Position numbers and translations under genes: made by a program. DNA of 64,000 nucleotides from the NCBI RefSeq assembly GCF_020859565.1, contig NZ_JAJHUO010000017.1, positions 124,001 to 188,000 on the forward strand. The letters are read 5' to 3'. Below are positions 26,064 through 36,012 of the stretch, one piece after another. Positions within the stretch are counted from its first letter, which is position 1; every line of letters starts with the position of its first letter. The notes under the pieces were generated by a model that made no database searches, was not told the origin of the DNA, and saw only the letters and a list, made by a program, of their open reading frames with translations. Origin of the DNA: Saccharothrix luteola (GTDB lineage: Bacteria > Actinomycetota > Actinomycetes > Mycobacteriales > Pseudonocardiaceae).

Positions 26064-27221
26064 ATGGAGCCGTTCCGCGTGCAGGTCCCCGAAGCCGATC
26101 TGGACGACCTGCGCCGCCGGCTGTCGACCGTCCGCTGGCCGCGGGAGTTACCGGACGTCGGCTGGACGCGCGGCGTCCCGCTCGGCTACCTCCGGGAGCT
26201 GGTGGAGTACTGGCGGACCGACTACGACTGGCGGGCCGCCGAGGAGCGGCTGAACCAGCTCCCGAACTTCATCACCGAGATCGACGGCGCGCGCATCCAC
26301 TTCCTGCACGTCCGGTCGCCGGAACCGCACGCCACGCCGCTGCTGCTCACCCACGGCTGGCCCGGGTCGGTCGTCGAGTTCCTCGACGTCATCGGGCCGC
26401 TCACCGACCCGGCCGCGCACGGCGGCGACCCGGCCGACGCCTTCCACCTCGTGATTCCCAGCCTGCCCGGCTTCGGGTTCTCCGGTCCCACCGACGAGGC
26501 CGGGTGGGGCGTCAACCGGGTCGCCAGGGCGTGGGCCGAGCTGATGAGCCGCCTCGGCTACGACTCCTACGGCGCGCAGGGCGGCGACTGGGGCTCGTTC
26601 GTCTCGCTCGAGCTGGCCCGGGTCGACCCGGAGCACGTCGTCGCGGTGCACGTCAACCTGCTGCTCACGGTGCCGTCCGGCGACCCCGCGGAAATGGCCG
26701 CGCTGACCGAGGCCGACCAGGCCCGCCTGGGCAGGCTCGCCCGCTACGACGCCGAGCTGTCCGGCTACTTGCGGTTGCAGTCCACCCGCCCGCAGACGGT
26801 GGCCTACGCCCTCACCGACTCGCCCGTGGGTCAGCTCGCCTGGATCGTCGAGAAGTTCTTCGAGTGGACCGGCTCCAAGGACTCGCCGGAGGACGCGGTC
26901 GACCGCGACGTGCTGCTGACCAACGTGACGATCTACTGGTTGACCGCGACCGCCGGATCGTCCGCCGAGCTGCACTACGAGGCGGCGGCCGACCTGGGCG
27001 CGCTGTTCACCGGCGCCCCGCCGCACCCGGTCGGGAAACCGATGGGGGTGGCCGTGTTCGGGGCCGACCCCACGCCCCCGGTGCGCAGCATCGCCGAGCG
27101 CGCCTACCCGACCATCACCCACTGGAGCGAGTTCGACCGCGGCGGCCACTTCGCCGCGCTGGAGCAGCCGGACCTGTTCGTCGAGGACGTCCGGGACTTC
27201 TTCCGCCCGTTCCGGACCTGA
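26064..27221 (+). CDS. Epoxide hydrolase family protein
   Basis: A 385-residue alpha/beta hydrolase of the microsomal epoxide hydrolase type. The N-terminal EHN region ([24 protein letters not shown]) and INFLHVR-like strand precede the oxyanion segment [14 protein letters not shown], the nucleophile D175 in [10 protein letters not shown], and the catalytic histidine in [15 protein letters not shown]. It adds water to an epoxide via a covalent ester intermediate. The substrate is unknown. No clear operon; the next gene follows after 28 bp with its own ribosome site. Confidence 0.92.
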   Translation: MEPFRVQVPEADLDDLRRRLSTVRWPRELPDVGWTRGVPLGYLRELVEYWRTDYDWRAAEERLNQLPNFITEIDGARIHFLHVRSPEPHATPLLLTHGWPGSVVEFLDVIGPLTDPAAHGGDPADAFHLVIPSLPGFGFSGPTDEAGWGVNRVARAWAELMSRLGYDSYGAQGGDWGSFVSLELARVDPEHVVAVHVNLLLTVPSGDPAEMAALTEADQARLGRLARYDAELSGYLRLQSTRPQTVAYALTDSPVGQLAWIVEKFFEWTGSKDSPEDAVDRDVLLTNVTIYWLTATAGSSAELHYEAAADLGALFTGAPPHPVGKPMGVAVFGADPTPPVRSIAERAYPTITHWSEFDRGGHFAALEQPDLFVEDVRDFFRPFRT

Positions 27222-27249
27222 GCGGGCGCCGACCGATCGGAGACCTACC

Positions 27250-27930
27250 ATGGCCACTGACACCCGACCGTGGTGGCGTCGTCCCTGGGTCGTCCCACTC
27301 ACGGTGCTCGTCGTGGGGTTCCTCGTCTACGCGCTGCCGCCGTACCTGACCCTCGACCCGGCCCAGTCGCGGTCGCAGCTGAACGCGGCGTTCCCGCCGC
27401 ACTACCCGATGCTGGAGCTGCACATCGCGTTCGGCACGGTGGCGATCGTGACCGTGTGCCTGCAGCTGTGGCCGTGGCTGCGGCAGCGCCACCCGGCGGT
27501 CCACCGCACGAGCGGCCGGCTCTACGTCTTCGCCGGGATGGGGCCCTCCGCCGTGCTGGCGCTGGCGATCACGCCGGTCACCTCGCTCACGCTCATCGGC
27601 AAGGTGGGCGCGGTGGCGTGGGCGGTCCTGGGCCTGATCACCACGATCACGGGATTCCTGATGGCCCGCCGGCGCCGCTTCTCCGACCACCGCCGGTGGA
27701 TGCTCTACAGCTTCGCGTTCGCCATGACCCCGATCACCGGGCGGGCGCTGTTCTACCCGGTCCTGCTGGTGCCCGGCCTCGACTTCCAGGACCTGGTGCT
27801 GATCGGCCAGATCGGGGCGTTCTGGCTGGGCTGGATCATCAACGTCGCGCTGGTCGCCCTGTGGTTGCGACGGGCGCCCCGGCGGCAGCCGCGGCGCCCG
27901 TCGCGGGCTCCCCGTCAAGCGGCGGCGTAG
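27250..27930 (+). CDS. DUF2306 family membrane protein
   Basis: A 226-residue protein with about six hydrophobic segments: VVPLTVLVVGFLVYALPPYL, LHIAFGTVAIVTVCLQLWPWL and others. The combination LELHIAFGTVAI, HRTSGRLYVFAGM and SDHRRWMLYSFAFAMTPITGR, with histidines placed in membrane helices, is typical of DUF2306. These may bind haem, but the function is not known. GGAGA precedes the ATG. Its end overlaps the convergent SDR gene by 16 bp. Confidence 0.85.
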   Translation: MATDTRPWWRRPWVVPLTVLVVGFLVYALPPYLTLDPAQSRSQLNAAFPPHYPMLELHIAFGTVAIVTVCLQLWPWLRQRHPAVHRTSGRLYVFAGMGPSAVLALAITPVTSLTLIGKVGAVAWAVLGLITTITGFLMARRRRFSDHRRWMLYSFAFAMTPITGRALFYPVLLVPGLDFQDLVLIGQIGAFWLGWIINVALVALWLRRAPRRQPRRPSRAPRQAAA

Positions 27931-28703
27931 CTCCCGCCGTTGATGGTGTACTCGGCCCCGGTCACCTGGGCCGACAGGTCCGACCCCAGGAACACGATCA
28001 CCGAGGCCACCTCGTCCGGGGTGCCCAGCCGGCCGGTGGGCAGCTTGCGCACCTCGCGGACGAAGTGCGTCAGCGCCGCCTCCTTCTCCATCTCGAACTC
28101 GGCGGCCAGGCGGTCGGCCAGCCCGCCCGGCGCGTCCCACGCGGGGGTGCGGGTCGCGCCGGGCGAGACGACGTTGCTGCGGACGCCCTGCGGGCCGAAC
28201 TCGTTGGCCAGCGACTTGGAGAGGTTGAGGACCGCCGCCTTGCTCACGCAGTAGTCCACGAAGAACGGGGCCGGCTCGCGGCTGCCCTCGCTGGCGATGT
28301 GCACCAGGGCCCCGCGGCCCGCCGCGATCATGTGCGGCAGCACGGCCCTGGTCATCCGCACCGCGGACAGGAAGTTCAGGTTGAGCACCCGGTGCCACTC
28401 GGCGTCGTCGACCGAGAGGAAGCCGTTCTCCCGGTACGGGTAGACGCCGACGTTGTTGACCAGGACGTCCACCGCGCCGAACTCGGCGACGGCCGCTTCG
28501 ACCACCCGGTCCCCGGCGGACTCCTCGCCCATGTCGACCGTGACGGGGAGGACCGCTCCGGGGAGGTCCTTCAACGGTCGGGGGTCGAGGTCGGCCCCGA
28601 CGACGCGGGCGCCTTCCTCGGCGAACTTGCGCGCGGTGGCCAGTCCGATACCGGAACCCGCTCCGGTGACGACGACCACACGATCGGTCAACAGGGTGTC
28701 CAT
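27915..28703 (-). CDS. Short-chain dehydrogenase/reductase
   Basis: A 262-residue classical SDR: cofactor motif VTGAGSGIG near the start, VDVLVNNVGVY, the serine in HIASEGSREPAP, the catalytic YCVSK, and the TINGGSY end. The acid after the second strand (GADLDPRPL) favours NAD(H). The start is ATG with AGGAGG nine bases upstream. A flavoprotein gene lies 27 bp upstream on the same strand, so the two may act in one degradative route. The substrate cannot be named. Confidence 0.9.
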   Translation of the reverse strand: MDTLLTDRVVVVTGAGSGIGLATARKFAEEGARVVGADLDPRPLKDLPGAVLPVTVDMGEESAGDRVVEAAVAEFGAVDVLVNNVGVYPYRENGFLSVDDAEWHRVLNLNFLSAVRMTRAVLPHMIAAGRGALVHIASEGSREPAPFFVDYCVSKAAVLNLSKSLANEFGPQGVRSNVVSPGATRTPAWDAPGGLADRLAAEFEMEKEAALTHFVREVRKLPTGRLGTPDEVASVIVFLGSDLSAQVTGAEYTINGGSYAAA

Positions 28704-28730
28704 CCCGATTTCCTCCTGCCGCCTGGCCCG

Positions 28731-29915
28731 CTAGATGTACATCGTGTTCGGTTCCACGTCGCACAGGACGCGGCCGTACAGCTCGAAGTTCGTGTTCGGG
28801 TGCATGAGCGCGTGCAGGTTGAGCGTTTGCAGGTCGCGCGCGATCCGCTGGATCGGGGCCGTCTCGTAGACCGACGACCCGCCGCTGCCCGTCTGGAGCA
28901 CGTCCACGGCCTGCTTGGTGAGCTGGAAGACCCGGCCGAGGACGGCGCGGGCGTAAGTCCGATCCCGCACGGTCCACCGGACCCCGTCGACGGCCTTCGA
29001 GTCGATCAGGTCCGCCAGCCGGTAGGCGTGCGACTCGGCCTCGTCGATCAGCAACGACGCCTCGGCGACCTGGAAGTGGGTGATCGGCGCGGCGCCCTGG
29101 CTGCCGTAGTCGGTGTAGGTGATCTTCCGGTCGGGCAGCTGCCGGAGGAACCCGTCGAACGCGGCCTTCGCCATCCCGATCGCCGTGCCGGTGAACGTCG
29201 TGCAGCCGGTCGGCATCAGGGGCGACCGGTAGACGGGCGAGGCCGCGTTGAGCTCGGAGGCGTACTGCTCCTGGAGCACGGCGGGCATCGGGAGCACCCG
29301 GTCGCCCGGGATGAAGACGTTCTCGGCGACGGTCGTCACGCTGCCGGTGCCCCGGAGCCCCGACGTGCGCCAGTCGTCGACGATCATCAGGTCGGACATG
29401 GGCACCAGCGCCGTGATCGGCCACTGGCCCGCGCCGTCCGGGGTGGGCGCCATGGCGATCACCACCTGCCACTGGCTGTGCAGCGCGCCGCTCGTGAAGT
29501 GCCACTGGCCGTTCACGACCAGGCCGCCGTCGGTCGGGGTGGCCAGCGCGGTCGGACTCAGCACGGCGCACACGAGCGAGTCCGCGTCGGCGAACACCTC
29601 GTCCTGGACGTGGTCGGGGAACGCGCTCGCCAGCCACGCGGCCATCGACCAGACCGACACGTTCCACGCGGTCGACCCGTCGCCCTGACTGATCTGGGTC
29701 AGCACGTCGACCACCGTCCGCGCGTCGCTCTCGTGACCGCCGTACCGGGTGGGCACCCGCATCCTCAGGATCCCCGCGTCGGACAACGCCGCGATCGACT
29801 CGTCGTGCAGGCGCCTGTTCTCCTCCGTCCACAGCGCGTGCGACCGGAGGAGGGGCACGAGCTCCGCGGCACGGTCCACGAGCGCGGATCGCGGGAGCAC
29901 TTGCGGCTTCGTCAT
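28731..29915 (-). CDS. Acyl-CoA dehydrogenase-like flavin monooxygenase
   Basis: A 394-residue protein with the acyl-CoA dehydrogenase fold but features of the oxygen-using branch (HsaA or DszC-like, group D monooxygenases): LVPLLRSHALWTEENRRLHDES, RMRVPTRYGGHESDARTVVDVL, QGDGSTAWNVSV, and FTSGALHSQW. It lacks the usual catalytic glutamate pattern of true dehydrogenases. It would need a separate flavin reductase, not seen here. The ATG has GGGG eight bases upstream. It is followed by the SDR gene. Nothing is recognised in the 288-bp gap before it. Confidence 0.82.
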   Translation of the reverse strand: MTKPQVLPRSALVDRAAELVPLLRSHALWTEENRRLHDESIAALSDAGILRMRVPTRYGGHESDARTVVDVLTQISQGDGSTAWNVSVWSMAAWLASAFPDHVQDEVFADADSLVCAVLSPTALATPTDGGLVVNGQWHFTSGALHSQWQVVIAMAPTPDGAGQWPITALVPMSDLMIVDDWRTSGLRGTGSVTTVAENVFIPGDRVLPMPAVLQEQYASELNAASPVYRSPLMPTGCTTFTGTAIGMAKAAFDGFLRQLPDRKITYTDYGSQGAAPITHFQVAEASLLIDEAESHAYRLADLIDSKAVDGVRWTVRDRTYARAVLGRVFQLTKQAVDVLQTGSGGSSVYETAPIQRIARDLQTLNLHALMHPNTNFELYGRVLCDVEPNTMYI

Positions 29916-30203
29916 TGATTACCCCTGGAGAATTGGTGGCACGGCACCTTCCGGCACGCGGCCACGGGGTGTGGCGATACCGCCGCTGAACGCGAGGGTG
30001 GCAGCCGCCTACCGGCACTCTTTTGTCCTGCGGCAAGCGTATGACCGGTCACTCTCCGTGCACATCTTCCAGGTTGCGGAGTTTCCCCGAACCGTTTTCT
30101 CCACCATGCGCGAACGGGGTGGTCGCCGTGGTCACCCGGTGCGTTCGGCGCCGTCCACCGGGAGGGCGGAAACCGGTGGCTCGGCCACTATGCTCTGCCT
30201 GCG

Positions 30204-32687
30204 ATGACTCTCACCGACCGCCTGCCGGCCACCCCCGACCCCGACGTCCTCTACGACACCTTCGCCGACTGGGCGCAGGAGCGGGGGCTGTCCCTGTACC
30301 CGGCGCAGCAGGAGGCGTTGATCGAGATCGTCTCCGGCTCGAACGTCATCCTCAGCACGCCGACCGGCTCGGGCAAGTCGCTGGTCGCCATCGGCGCGCA
30401 CTTCGCCGCCATGGCGGAGGGCAGGCGGACGTACTACACCGCGCCCATCAAGGCCCTGGTGTCGGAGAAGTTCTTCGCGCTGATCGAGACGTTCGGCGCC
30501 GAGAACGTCGGCATGGTGACCGGCGACGCCAGCGTCAACGAGACCGCGCCGATCATCTGCTGCACCGCCGAGATCCTGGCGAACATCGCCCTGCGCGACG
30601 GCACGGGCGCCGACGTCGGCCAGGTCGTCATGGACGAGTTCCACTTCTACTCCGAGCCCGACCGCGGCTGGGCGTGGCAGGTGCCGCTGATCGAGCTGCC
30701 GCAGGCCCAGTTCCTGCTCATGTCGGCCACCCTGGGCGACGTCACGTTCTTCGAGAAGGACCTGACCCGCCGCACCGGCCGCGCGACGACCGTGGTCCGC
30801 TCCGCCGAACGCCCCGTGCCGCTGAACTTCCAGTACGTCACCACCCCGCTGCACGAGACGATCGAAGAGCTCCTGCACGGCCGCGAGTCGCCGGTCTACG
30901 TGGTGCACTTCACCCAGGCCTCGGCGCTGGAACGCGCGCAGTCCCTGATGAGCGTGAACGTCGCCACCCGCGCCGAGAAGGACGCCATCGCGACCATGAT
31001 CGGCCGGTTCCGGTTCACCTCCGGGTTCGGCAAGACGCTGTCCCGCCTGGTCCGGCACGGCATCGGCGTGCACCACGCGGGCATGCTGCCCAAGTACCGG
31101 CGGCTCGTGGAGCAGCTGGCCCAGGCCGGGCTGCTGAAGGTCATCTGCGGCACGGACACGCTCGGCGTCGGCATCAACGTGCCCATCCGCACGGTGGTCT
31201 TCACCGCCCTGTCGAAGTACGACGGCCAGCGCACCCGCCACCTCAAGGCGCGCGAGTTCCACCAGATCGCGGGCCGGGCGGGCCGCGCGGGCTACGACAC
31301 CGTCGGCACGGTCGTCGTGCAGGCGCCCGACCACGTGGTGGAGAACGAGAAGGCGCTGGCCAAGGCGGGCGACGACCCGAAGAAGCGGCGCAAGGTCGTG
31401 CGCAAGAAGGCGCCCGAGGGCTTCGTGTCGTGGAGCGACCAGACCTTCGAGCGGCTGAAGAACGCCGAGCCCGAGCCGCTGACGTCGAGCTTCCAGGTCA
31501 GCCACGCGATGCTGCTCAACGTGATCGGCAGGCCGGGCGACGCGTTCGCCGCGATGCGGCACCTGCTGGAGGACAACCACGAGGACCGGCCCGCGCAGCG
31601 CAGGCACATCCTGCGCGCCATCCAGATGTACCGGGGCCTGCTGGCCGCGGGCGTGGTGGAACGGCAGGGCGGCGAGATCCGGCTCACCGTGGACCTGCAG
31701 GTGAACTTCGCGCTCAACCAGCCGCTGTCGCCGTTCGCGCTGGCCGCGATCGAGCTGCTGGACCGCGAGTCGCCGTCGTACGCGCTGGACGTGCTGTCGG
31801 TGATCGAGTCCACGCTGGACGACCCGCGCCAGGTGCTGTCCGCGCAGGAGCACAAGGCGCGCGGCGAGGCCATCGGCGCGATGAAGTCCGAGGGCATCGA
31901 GTACGACCAGCGGATGGAGCTGCTGGACGAGGTGACGTACCCGAAGCCGCTCGCCGAGCTGCTGGAGGCCGCGTTCACCACCTACCGGCGCGGGCACCCG
32001 TGGGTCGCCGACCACCACCTGTCGCCGAAGTCCGTGGTGCGGGACATGTTCGAGCGGGCGATGACCTTCGCCGAGTACGTCTCCCAGTACCAGCTGGCGC
32101 GCTCGGAGGGCCTGGTGCTGCGGTACCTGGCCGACGCGTACAAGGCGCTGCGCCAGACCGTGCCCGAGGACGCCAAGACCGAGGAGCTCAGCGACCTGCA
32201 GGAGTGGCTCGGCGAGCTGGTCCGCCAGGTCGACTCCAGCCTGCTGGACGAGTGGGAGAAGCTGCGCAACCCTTCCGAAGACGCCGTGGAGGCCTCGATC
32301 AGCGACACGCCACCGGCCGTTACCGGGAACGTGCGGGCGTTCCGGGTGCTGGTGCGCAACGCGCTGTTCCGGCGGGTCGAGCTGGCCGCGCGGCGCAACT
32401 ACTACGAACTCGGCCGGCTGGACGGCGACGCGGGCTGGACCGCCGAGGACTGGCAGGACGCGCTCGAGCCGTACTTCGAGGAGCACGACGAGATCGGCAT
32501 GGGCCCGGACGCCCGAGGTCCGGCGCTGTTGCTGATCACGGAGGAGCCGGGGCTCTGGCGCGTGCGGCAGGTCCTGGACGACCCGGCGAAGGACCACGAC
32601 TGGGGCTTCACCGCCGAGGTCGACCTGGCCGAGTCCGACGAGACGGGCACGGCCGTCGTGCGGATCACCGAAGTCGGCAGGCTGTAG
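30204..32687 (+). CDS. DEAD/DEAH-box helicase with DUF3516 (Ski2-like)
   Basis: An 827-residue ATP-dependent RNA helicase. The Q-motif region LYPAQQEALIEI is followed by Walker A TPTGSGKS at about residues 52-59, motif Ia (TAPIKALVSEK), the DEFH box in VVMDEFHFYSEPDRGWAWQ, SAT in LLMSATLGD, and motifs V and VI (GTDTLGVGINVPIRTVVFT, QIAGRAGRAG). A basic stretch (KKRRKVVRKKAP) follows, then the long C-terminal DUF3516 part. Actinobacteria carry this as a single Ski2/Dob1-like gene, probably in RNA turnover. It stands alone. Confidence 0.94.
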   Translation: MTLTDRLPATPDPDVLYDTFADWAQERGLSLYPAQQEALIEIVSGSNVILSTPTGSGKSLVAIGAHFAAMAEGRRTYYTAPIKALVSEKFFALIETFGAENVGMVTGDASVNETAPIICCTAEILANIALRDGTGADVGQVVMDEFHFYSEPDRGWAWQVPLIELPQAQFLLMSATLGDVTFFEKDLTRRTGRATTVVRSAERPVPLNFQYVTTPLHETIEELLHGRESPVYVVHFTQASALERAQSLMSVNVATRAEKDAIATMIGRFRFTSGFGKTLSRLVRHGIGVHHAGMLPKYRRLVEQLAQAGLLKVICGTDTLGVGINVPIRTVVFTALSKYDGQRTRHLKAREFHQIAGRAGRAGYDTVGTVVVQAPDHVVENEKALAKAGDDPKKRRKVVRKKAPEGFVSWSDQTFERLKNAEPEPLTSSFQVSHAMLLNVIGRPGDAFAAMRHLLEDNHEDRPAQRRHILRAIQMYRGLLAAGVVERQGGEIRLTVDLQVNFALNQPLSPFALAAIELLDRESPSYALDVLSVIESTLDDPRQVLSAQEHKARGEAIGAMKSEGIEYDQRMELLDEVTYPKPLAELLEAAFTTYRRGHPWVADHHLSPKSVVRDMFERAMTFAEYVSQYQLARSEGLVLRYLADAYKALRQTVPEDAKTEELSDLQEWLGELVRQVDSSLLDEWEKLRNPSEDAVEASISDTPPAVTGNVRAFRVLVRNALFRRVELAARRNYYELGRLDGDAGWTAEDWQDALEPYFEEHDEIGMGPDARGPALLLITEEPGLWRVRQVLDDPAKDHDWGFTAEVDLAESDETGTAVVRITEVGRL

Positions 32688-32731
32688 CAGGCTCCATCCG
32701 GTGGTACTCCGGTGCCGACCGGAGTTGGAGC

Positions 32732-35710
32732 ATGTCAGACGTCGGGACGGAGCGGAGGCGGTTGACCCTGTCGCAGGACGAGTTCGGCGTGCTGGGGTCT
32801 CTCGTGGTCCGCCGGAACGGCCGTTCGGTCCCCGTCACCGCCGCCAAGCACCGCATCGTCCTGGCGACCCTGCTGCTGGACGCGAACCGCTCGGTGCCCG
32901 CGAGCGACCTGATCCGCCGGGTGTGGGGCGAGACGCCGCCGGACCGCGCGGCGCAGACGCTGCCGGTGTACGTGATGCGGTTGCGGCGCGCGCTCGGCGA
33001 TCCGCCGCTGATCCGCACCACGCCGACCGGCTACCGCATCGACCTGCCGCCCGACGCGCTGGACCTGCACCGGTTCGATGCTGCGGCCGAGCAGGGCGCG
33101 AAGCTGGCCGCCGCCGAGGACTTCACCGCCGCCGCCGACGCCTACGAGCGGGCGCTGGCGTGCTGGCACGGGCCGCCGCTGGCCGACGTGCCGTCAGAGT
33201 CGCTGCACGAGACCGAGGTGCCGAACCTCGTCGAGCAGCGGCTGCGGGTGACCTCCGAGCTGGTGGACGTGAAGCTGCGGCTGGGCCGCTCCGACGAGGT
33301 GGTCGCGGACCTGCGCCGGCTGACCGCGCAGCACCCGTTGCGCGAGCGGTTCTGGTCGCAGCTGATGGTGGCGCTGTACCGGGTGGACCGGCAGGCCGAC
33401 GCGCTGGACGCCTACCGGCAGGCGTCCACGGCGCTGGCGCGCGAGCTGGGCGTGGACCCGAGCGACTCGCTGCGCGCCGTGCACCACGCGATCCTCACCG
33501 GCGACCCGGCGCTGCACCAGCCGGTCGCGAGCACGTGGGCGCCGGTGTCGCAGCTGCCCGCGCCGGTGGGCAACTTCGTCGGCCGCGGTGCGGAGCTGGC
33601 CCGGGTGACCGGGCTGTTGACGCGCGGCACGGCGACCGTGGTCGTGTGCGGGCCGCCGGGCGTCGGCAAGACGGCGTTCGCCATCTCGGTGGGGCACGCG
33701 GTGCGCGACCGGTACCCCGACGGGCAGCTGTACGTGAACCTGCGCGGCCACTCCACGTCGCCGCCGCTGTCGACCTCCGCCGTGCTGGCGCGGTTCCTGC
33801 GGGCGATGGGCGTGCGGGCCGACCACATCCCGGTGGACGAGGAGGACCTGGTCGCCGGCTACCGGGCCCGGCTGCGCGGCAGGCGGGTGCTGATCACGCT
33901 GGACAACGCCGCGTCGGTCGACCAGGTGCGGCCCCTGCTGCCCCCCGACCCCGGCTGCTCGGTGCTGATCACCAGCCGCAACGAGCTGCGGCTGCGTGCC
34001 ACGACCGTGCGGCTGGACGTGCTGCGGGGTGACGAGGCGTGGAAGCTGCTGGCCCGGTCGTTGGGCGCGGACGCGGCCGTGACGCACTTCGACGCGCTCG
34101 GCGAGCTGGCCCGGCTGTGCGGGTACCTGCCGCTGGCGCTGCGGATCGCGCTGGGGAACCTGGTCGGCTCCCCGCACGTGGACGTGGCGTCGTACGTGGA
34201 GGAGTTGCGCGGTGGCGACCGGCTGGCCGCGCTGGCGGTGGACAACGACGACACGGCGGCGGTGCGGCGGGCGTTCGACCTGTCCTACGCGGCGCTGGCG
34301 CCGGGGGCGGCGCGGCTGTTCCGGCTGGCCGGGTTGCTGCCGGGGCCGGACTTCTGCGTGTTCGGCGCGGCGGCGTTGCTGGACGCGCCGGCGGACGTGG
34401 CGCGCGGGCTGCTGGAGGACCTGGCGTCGGCGCACCTCCTGCAGCGGGTCGGGCCCGACCGGTTCGCGCTGCACGACCTGCTGCACGACTACGCGGCCGA
34501 CCGCGCCGAGGCGTCGGGCGAGGACATGGCGGCGGCGCGGCTGCGGCTGTTCGACTGGTACCTGCGCACGGCGAACGAGGTCGGCGACGTGCTGTACCCG
34601 GAGCTGGGCATGTCCGGGCCGCCCCGGATGAGCCCGGACGACGCCAGGGGGTGGCTGGCCGCGGAACGGGCCAGCGTGCTGGCGGCGACCGAGCACTGCG
34701 CCGTGCACGGGCCGTTGCCGATGGCGTGGCAGCTGATCAACTCGGTGAGCGGGTACCTCGGGTCGCACGGGCACCACGTGGAGTTCCTGAACGCGGTCGG
34801 CGCGGCGCTGGGCGCGGCGCGGGCGGCCGGTGACCGTGATGCCGAGACGATGATGACGGTGTGGCTCGCGACCGAGCACCGGAACCTGGGCAACCTGCGG
34901 GTCGCGCAGCGGTACCTGCGGTCCGTGGAGCCGACCGCGCGGGCGGAGTGGCTGCACGTCGGGTTGGACGGGATCGTGCACCTGGAGCTCGGCGAACTGC
35001 CCGCCGCGCTCGCGTCGTTCGAGCGGATGGCGGAGCTGGGCGACGTGGAGGGCGCGCTGCCGCACGTGCGGATCTCGGCGGTGACCGGGCTCGGCGCGGT
35101 GTGGTTGATGCGCGGCGACCTGGCGACTGCCGAGTCGTTCCTGTCCGAGGGGCTGGAGCTGGCGCGTGCGGCCGACGGGGTGAACATCGAGGCGGCGTGT
35201 GCCGCGCTGCTCGGGCGGTGCAGCACGGCGTCCGGGGACTACGCGCGTGCGGCGGAGCTGCAGCGCTACGCGTTGGAGGCGTGGTACCGGAGCGGCGCTC
35301 GGCACCCGCGGGCGGAGTCGATGGCCCACCTGGCGGCGGCGTTGTGCCTGGCCGGGGAGCACGCGGAGGCGATGCGGACGGCCCAGCGGGCGTTGGCGCT
35401 GGTGCAGGAGCTGGGCGGGAGCCGGCGGATCGAGTCGGAGGTGCACAACGCACTCGGCCTGGTCCTGCGCCACCTGGGCAAACCGGCCCGTGCGGTGGCG
35501 GCCCACCTGCGTGCGCTGGAACTGGCCACGTCGTCGGAGTACCGCTACGGCGTCGCCCGCTCGCACGTCAACCTGGTCCACGCCCTGGCCGCCGACGGCC
35601 GCCGCGAGGAGGCCCTCCGCCACGCCCGCGTGGGCCGTGACCTGGCCTCCCGCCGCGGCTTCGCGGAGTTCGAGTCCCTGGCCTCCGCCGCCCTGTCCGA
35701 CCTGTCGTGA
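32732..35710 (+). CDS. AfsR/SARP-family regulator (OmpR-type DNA-binding, BTAD, NB-ARC, TPR)
   Basis: A 992-residue regulator of the AfsR type. The winged-helix DNA-binding domain lies at about 15-100 (FGVLGSLVVRRNGRSVPVTAAKHR), the BTAD helices to about 255, and an NB-ARC ATPase begins near 280 (FVGRGAELARVTGLL) with Walker A GPPGVGKT at 307-314 and VLITLDNAASVDQVRPLLP as Walker B. Then come tetratricopeptide repeats to the end. Such proteins activate secondary metabolism or development and are tuned by ATP and by kinases. No clear target gene is adjacent. GGAG precedes the ATG. Its stop is the start of an intergenic repeat. Confidence 0.93.
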   Translation: MSDVGTERRRLTLSQDEFGVLGSLVVRRNGRSVPVTAAKHRIVLATLLLDANRSVPASDLIRRVWGETPPDRAAQTLPVYVMRLRRALGDPPLIRTTPTGYRIDLPPDALDLHRFDAAAEQGAKLAAAEDFTAAADAYERALACWHGPPLADVPSESLHETEVPNLVEQRLRVTSELVDVKLRLGRSDEVVADLRRLTAQHPLRERFWSQLMVALYRVDRQADALDAYRQASTALARELGVDPSDSLRAVHHAILTGDPALHQPVASTWAPVSQLPAPVGNFVGRGAELARVTGLLTRGTATVVVCGPPGVGKTAFAISVGHAVRDRYPDGQLYVNLRGHSTSPPLSTSAVLARFLRAMGVRADHIPVDEEDLVAGYRARLRGRRVLITLDNAASVDQVRPLLPPDPGCSVLITSRNELRLRATTVRLDVLRGDEAWKLLARSLGADAAVTHFDALGELARLCGYLPLALRIALGNLVGSPHVDVASYVEELRGGDRLAALAVDNDDTAAVRRAFDLSYAALAPGAARLFRLAGLLPGPDFCVFGAAALLDAPADVARGLLEDLASAHLLQRVGPDRFALHDLLHDYAADRAEASGEDMAAARLRLFDWYLRTANEVGDVLYPELGMSGPPRMSPDDARGWLAAERASVLAATEHCAVHGPLPMAWQLINSVSGYLGSHGHHVEFLNAVGAALGAARAAGDRDAETMMTVWLATEHRNLGNLRVAQRYLRSVEPTARAEWLHVGLDGIVHLELGELPAALASFERMAELGDVEGALPHVRISAVTGLGAVWLMRGDLATAESFLSEGLELARAADGVNIEAACAALLGRCSTASGDYARAAELQRYALEAWYRSGARHPRAESMAHLAAALCLAGEHAEAMRTAQRALALVQELGGSRRIESEVHNALGLVLRHLGKPARAVAAHLRALELATSSEYRYGVARSHVNLVHALAADGRREEALRHARVGRDLASRRGFAEFESLASAALSDLS

Positions 35711-35910
35711 GCGTTGAACTCGGGGTGCCCGAACGTAGGACACACGCGTTCCGAATGTAGGACTCTCGCGCGTGTCGAACGTTCAGCGCCCGCGTGTCGA
35801 ACGTTCGCGACCCCCGAATTCAACGCTCGGGTACCCCATCGGACGACCTGAGTGACGAACTCGGGGGTCCTGGAGGTTCGACACGCGGGACCTGAACGTT
35901 CGACACGCGG
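35708..35910. repeat. Intergenic palindromic repeat, copy B (composite)
   Basis: The core, 35708-35829, opens TGAGCGTTGAACTCGGGG and closes with the inverted match CCCCGAATTCAACGCTC (35812-35828). Inside are two units GAA(C/T)GTAGGAC(A/T)C and two of CGCGTGTCGAACGTTC. A second partial element follows: TGAGTGACGAACTCGGGGG at 35849, then two units ending CGACACGCGG. The first TGA is the stop of the AfsR-type gene. No gene is seen in 35711-36012. Confidence 0.85.
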
Positions 35911-36012
35911 ATTTGCGCCAATTAAGACCACTCCTCCGGGTCGTTGACCGCGTGGTCGGTGAACGAGAGCATCGGGTTTCGATACTTCGGCGGCGCACTC
36001 GTGGGGGATGTC

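Noticed and set aside
29916-30203. Possible small genes in the gap before the helicase
   Set aside because: Frames there have no ribosome sites or domain likeness; nothing supportable.
30132-32597. 821-residue reverse-strand frame over the helicase gene
   Set aside because: No recognisable domain, and the plus strand encodes all helicase motifs.
33194-35743. 849-residue reverse-strand open frame across the AfsR-type gene
   Set aside because: It is Arg/His/Gln/Val-rich without any domain, exactly antisense to a gene with clear NB-ARC and TPR domains; a GC-skew shadow.
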